Positions 5,536 to 7,232 of a DNA stretch of 7,232 nt are shown here, piece by piece. Numbering within the stretch: the stretch's first letter is position 1; every line of letters begins with the position of its first letter. The stretch is from Yimella sp. (GTDB taxonomy: Bacteria > Actinomycetota > Actinomycetes > Actinomycetales > Dermatophilaceae), in NCBI GenBank assembly GCA_030150425.1, contig JASLFY010000186.1, forward strand, positions 1-7,232. Direction: 5' to 3'. The notes under the pieces were generated by a model. It was not told the DNA's origin, did no database searches, and saw only the letters and a program-made list of their open reading frames with translations. Position numbers and translations under genes: made by a program.

Positions 5536-6738
5536 ATGACGATCACCGCCCCCGCCCCCGTACTGCCGCCGCTGCAGATCGGCCCGCACACCGTGGACAC
5601 CCCGGTCGTGCTCGCGCCGATGGCCGGCATCACCAACCGTGCGTTCCGCCGGTTGTGCCGTCAGTACGGCGACGCCGGTTCCGACGCCGGCGGCGCGGGC
5701 GGTGCGACCAGCCTGTACGTCAGCGAGATGATCACCTCGCGGGCGCTGGTCGAGCGCACCCCGATCACCATGAAGCTGATCGAGTTCGACGCCGACGAGT
5801 CGCCCCGGTCGATCCAGCTCTACAGCGTCGACCCGGCCACCACCGCCGCCGCGGTGCGGATGATCGTCGAGGAGGACCTCGCCGACCACATCGACATGAA
5901 CTTCGGCTGCCCGGTGCCGAAGGTGACCCGCAAGGGCGGCGGCTCGGCCCTGCCGTGGAAGACCGAACTGTTCCGCGGGATCGTCTCGAACGCCGTACGC
6001 GAAGCGGGCAAGGGTGGACTGCCGGTCACCGTCAAGATGCGCAAGGGCATCGACGACGACCACCTCACCTACCTCGAGGCCGGACGGATCGCCGAGGGCG
6101 AGGGCGCGGCCGCCGTCGCGCTGCACGCCCGTACCGCCGCGCAGGCCTACTCCGGCACCGCCGACTGGGCCGCGATCACCCGCCTCAAGGAGACCGTCAC
6201 CTCGGTCCCGGTGCTCGGCAACGGTGACATCTGGTCCGCCGAGGACGCCGTACGGATGGTCCACGAGACCGGTTGCGACGGCGTCGTCGTGGGTCGCGGC
6301 TGCCTCGGCCGGCCGTGGTTGTTCACCGACCTCGCGGCCGCCTTCGCCGGCAGCGACGTACGCGTCCTGCCGACGCTGGCGGAGGTCGCCGCGACGCTGC
6401 GCCGGCACACCGAGTACCTCGCGGACTTCTACGGCGACGAGTTCAAGGCGTGCCGCGACATCCGCAAGCACATCGCGTGGTACCTCAAGGGTTTCCGGGC
6501 CGGCGGGCAGATCCGGTCCGGGCTGGCGCTGGTCGACAGCTTCGCCGCGTTGGACGACCTGATCGGCACCATGGAGCTCGACCAGCCGTGGCCCGGTGAG
6601 GCCGCCGAGGGCCAGCGCGGCCGCGCCGGTTCCGAGCGTCGGGTGATCCTGCCCGACGGTTGGCTGGACTCCCAGGACCTCAGCCCGGCGCAGCAGCGCG
6701 CGATCGCCGAGGCCGAACTCAACGTCTCCGGCGGCTGA
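5536..6738 (+). CDS. dusB: tRNA-dihydrouridine synthase, DusB/Nifr3 type
   Basis: A 400-residue flavoenzyme that should reduce specific uridines in the D-loop of tRNA using FMN and NADPH. The TIM barrel starts with VVLAPMAGITNRAFR (24-38, FMN-binding). The catalytic acid is Cys125 in MNFGCPVPKVTRKGGG. Further conserved pieces are VKMRKG with K167, the HART motif with H198, NGD (229-231) and GRGCLGRPWLF (253-263). The C-terminal helical domain contains RDIRKHIAWYLKGF, which binds tRNA in relatives. The end adds about 45 residues (WPGEAAEGQRG to the stop) beyond the E. coli-type length; I believe such extensions are common in actinobacterial homologues. Residues 46-59 (DAGSDAGGAGGATS) are a Gly/Ala-rich insertion between the first helix and LYVSEM. 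It follows the two-component genes on the same strand and converges on the sulfurtransferase gene. DusB assignment within the Dus family is by overall resemblance. Confidence 0.94.
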   Translation: MTITAPAPVLPPLQIGPHTVDTPVVLAPMAGITNRAFRRLCRQYGDAGSDAGGAGGATSLYVSEMITSRALVERTPITMKLIEFDADESPRSIQLYSVDPATTAAAVRMIVEEDLADHIDMNFGCPVPKVTRKGGGSALPWKTELFRGIVSNAVREAGKGGLPVTVKMRKGIDDDHLTYLEAGRIAEGEGAAAVALHARTAAQAYSGTADWAAITRLKETVTSVPVLGNGDIWSAEDAVRMVHETGCDGVVVGRGCLGRPWLFTDLAAAFAGSDVRVLPTLAEVAATLRRHTEYLADFYGDEFKACRDIRKHIAWYLKGFRAGGQIRSGLALVDSFAALDDLIGTMELDQPWPGEAAEGQRGRAGSERRVILPDGWLDSQDLSPAQQRAIAEAELNVSGG

Positions 6739-6743
6739 CGCCG

Positions 6744-6757
6744 TCCGGCGAGCCGGA
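6744..6757. terminator. Possible bidirectional terminator hairpin between convergent genes
   Basis: TCCGG and CCGGA form a 5-bp stem around CGAG in the 19-bp gap between the stop codons of dusB and the convergent sulfurtransferase gene. There is no T-run on either strand, so termination strength is uncertain; position is the main support. Confidence 0.35.
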
Positions 6758-7232
6758 TCAGTTGGTCTCGACCGGCCGCTCCGGGTCGGTGATCCAGTGC
6801 GACCACGACCCGACGTAGACCCCGGCCATCGGGTGGATCCCGCTGTGTTCCAGGGCGAGCGCCAGGTGGGCCGCCTGCACGCCGGAACCGCAGTAGACGC
6901 CGACCTCCTGGTCGGGCTGCACGCCGGCGGCGGTGAATCGCAGTGCGAGGTCGTCGGCCGGCAGGAACCGGCCGCGCTCGTCGACGTTCGCCAGCGCCGG
7001 CATCGACCGGGCGCCGGGGATGTGTCCGGCGACCGGGTCGATCGTCTCGTTCTGACCGGCGAACCGGTCGGCCGGGCGCGCGTCCAGCAGCACCGAGCGG
7101 TACGCGAGGTCCCCGGCCTGTTCGGCGTCCAGCAACGGACGGCAGCCCGGGGTGGCCACGAAGTCACCCTCGGACGGGGTGACCGGCTCGGTCGACAACG
7201 GCCGACTGGACGCCTGGGTGGCGTCCGGTCGG
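6758..7232 (-). CDS. sseA: 3-mercaptopyruvate/thiosulfate sulfurtransferase (rhodanese family), 5' end beyond window
   Basis: The C-terminal 157 residues of a sulfurtransferase that transfers a sulfane sulfur via a Cys persulfide. The frame is open to the right edge, so the N-terminal part is missing from the window; an internal TTG at 7198 is not a convincing start. Visible motifs are VLLDARPADRFAGQ, DPVAGHIPGARSMP and the active-site loop CGSGVQA, with the catalytic Cys codon at 6892-6890, then GVYVGSWSHWITDPERPVETN at the end. The CGSGV loop resembles mercaptopyruvate sulfurtransferases (CGSGVTA) more than thiosulfate enzymes (CRxGVT). Proteins of this kind have an inactive N-terminal rhodanese domain followed by this catalytic one, so a full length of about 280 residues is expected. 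It converges on dusB. The sseA symbol is by family resemblance. Confidence 0.88.
   Translation of the reverse strand, partial: RPDATQASSRPLSTEPVTPSEGDFVATPGCRPLLDAEQAGDLAYRSVLLDARPADRFAGQNETIDPVAGHIPGARSMPALANVDERGRFLPADDLALRFTAAGVQPDQEVGVYCGSGVQAAHLALALEHSGIHPMAGVYVGSWSHWITDPERPVETN

Noticed and set aside
5122..7167. 681-codon minus-strand open frame opposite dusB
   Set aside because: It spans the response regulator, dusB and the sulfurtransferase in the wrong frame and has no motif; it is explained by GC bias.
1..7232. Mobile element, CRISPR array, tRNA or a new defence system
   Set aside because: No transposase, integrase, spaced repeat array, tRNA fold or defence-type domain was seen. 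Apart from the noted regulatory and tail features, these are ordinary chromosomal genes.

Overview
This is a high-GC window with very G/C-biased third codon positions. Three of its genes appear to be leaderless, and it carries a Zur-type zinc regulator and DesK/DesR-like signalling proteins. Together these point to a chromosomal segment from an actinomycete. Species cannot be fixed from the window; Propionibacteriales/Nocardioides-like bacteria would fit. No mobile element, tRNA, rRNA or CRISPR was seen, and coding density is near complete.

Left half, minus strand (about 3524 down to 20): a small membrane-protein gene (DUF6703-like) is followed by a compact zinc-uptake operon in the order znuA (zinc-binding lipoprotein), znuC (ATPase), znuB (permease), zur (zinc-sensing repressor). 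The operon genes overlap by ATGA or are separated by one base. In front of znuA, a 36-bp near-perfect inverted repeat is made of two 15-bp Zur/Fur-like boxes. It coincides with a good -35/-10 promoter whose predicted start site is the A of the znuA ATG. Zinc-loaded Zur should bind there and shut off the whole operon, including its own gene. The permease has an unusual C-terminal tail with 15 histidines, while the binding protein lacks the usual His-rich loop.

Centre, plus strand (3617-5464): a two-component system of a six-helix DesK-like histidine kinase and a NarL/LuxR-type response regulator. It is divergent from the DUF6703-like gene, with a 12-bp palindrome between them. A perfect 7-bp hairpin begins directly after the kinase stop codon.

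Right, plus strand (5536-6738): a tRNA-dihydrouridine synthase of the DusB/Nifr3 type with a small Gly/Ala-rich insertion. It converges on a minus-strand 3-mercaptopyruvate-type sulfurtransferase (rhodanese family) that runs off the right edge, so only its C-terminal domain is visible. A short hairpin lies between the two stop codons.

The most interesting region is the znuA control segment (3169-3207). There the upstream gene's stop codon, both promoter elements, two Zur boxes, the probable transcription start and the znuA start codon are packed into about 40 bp.
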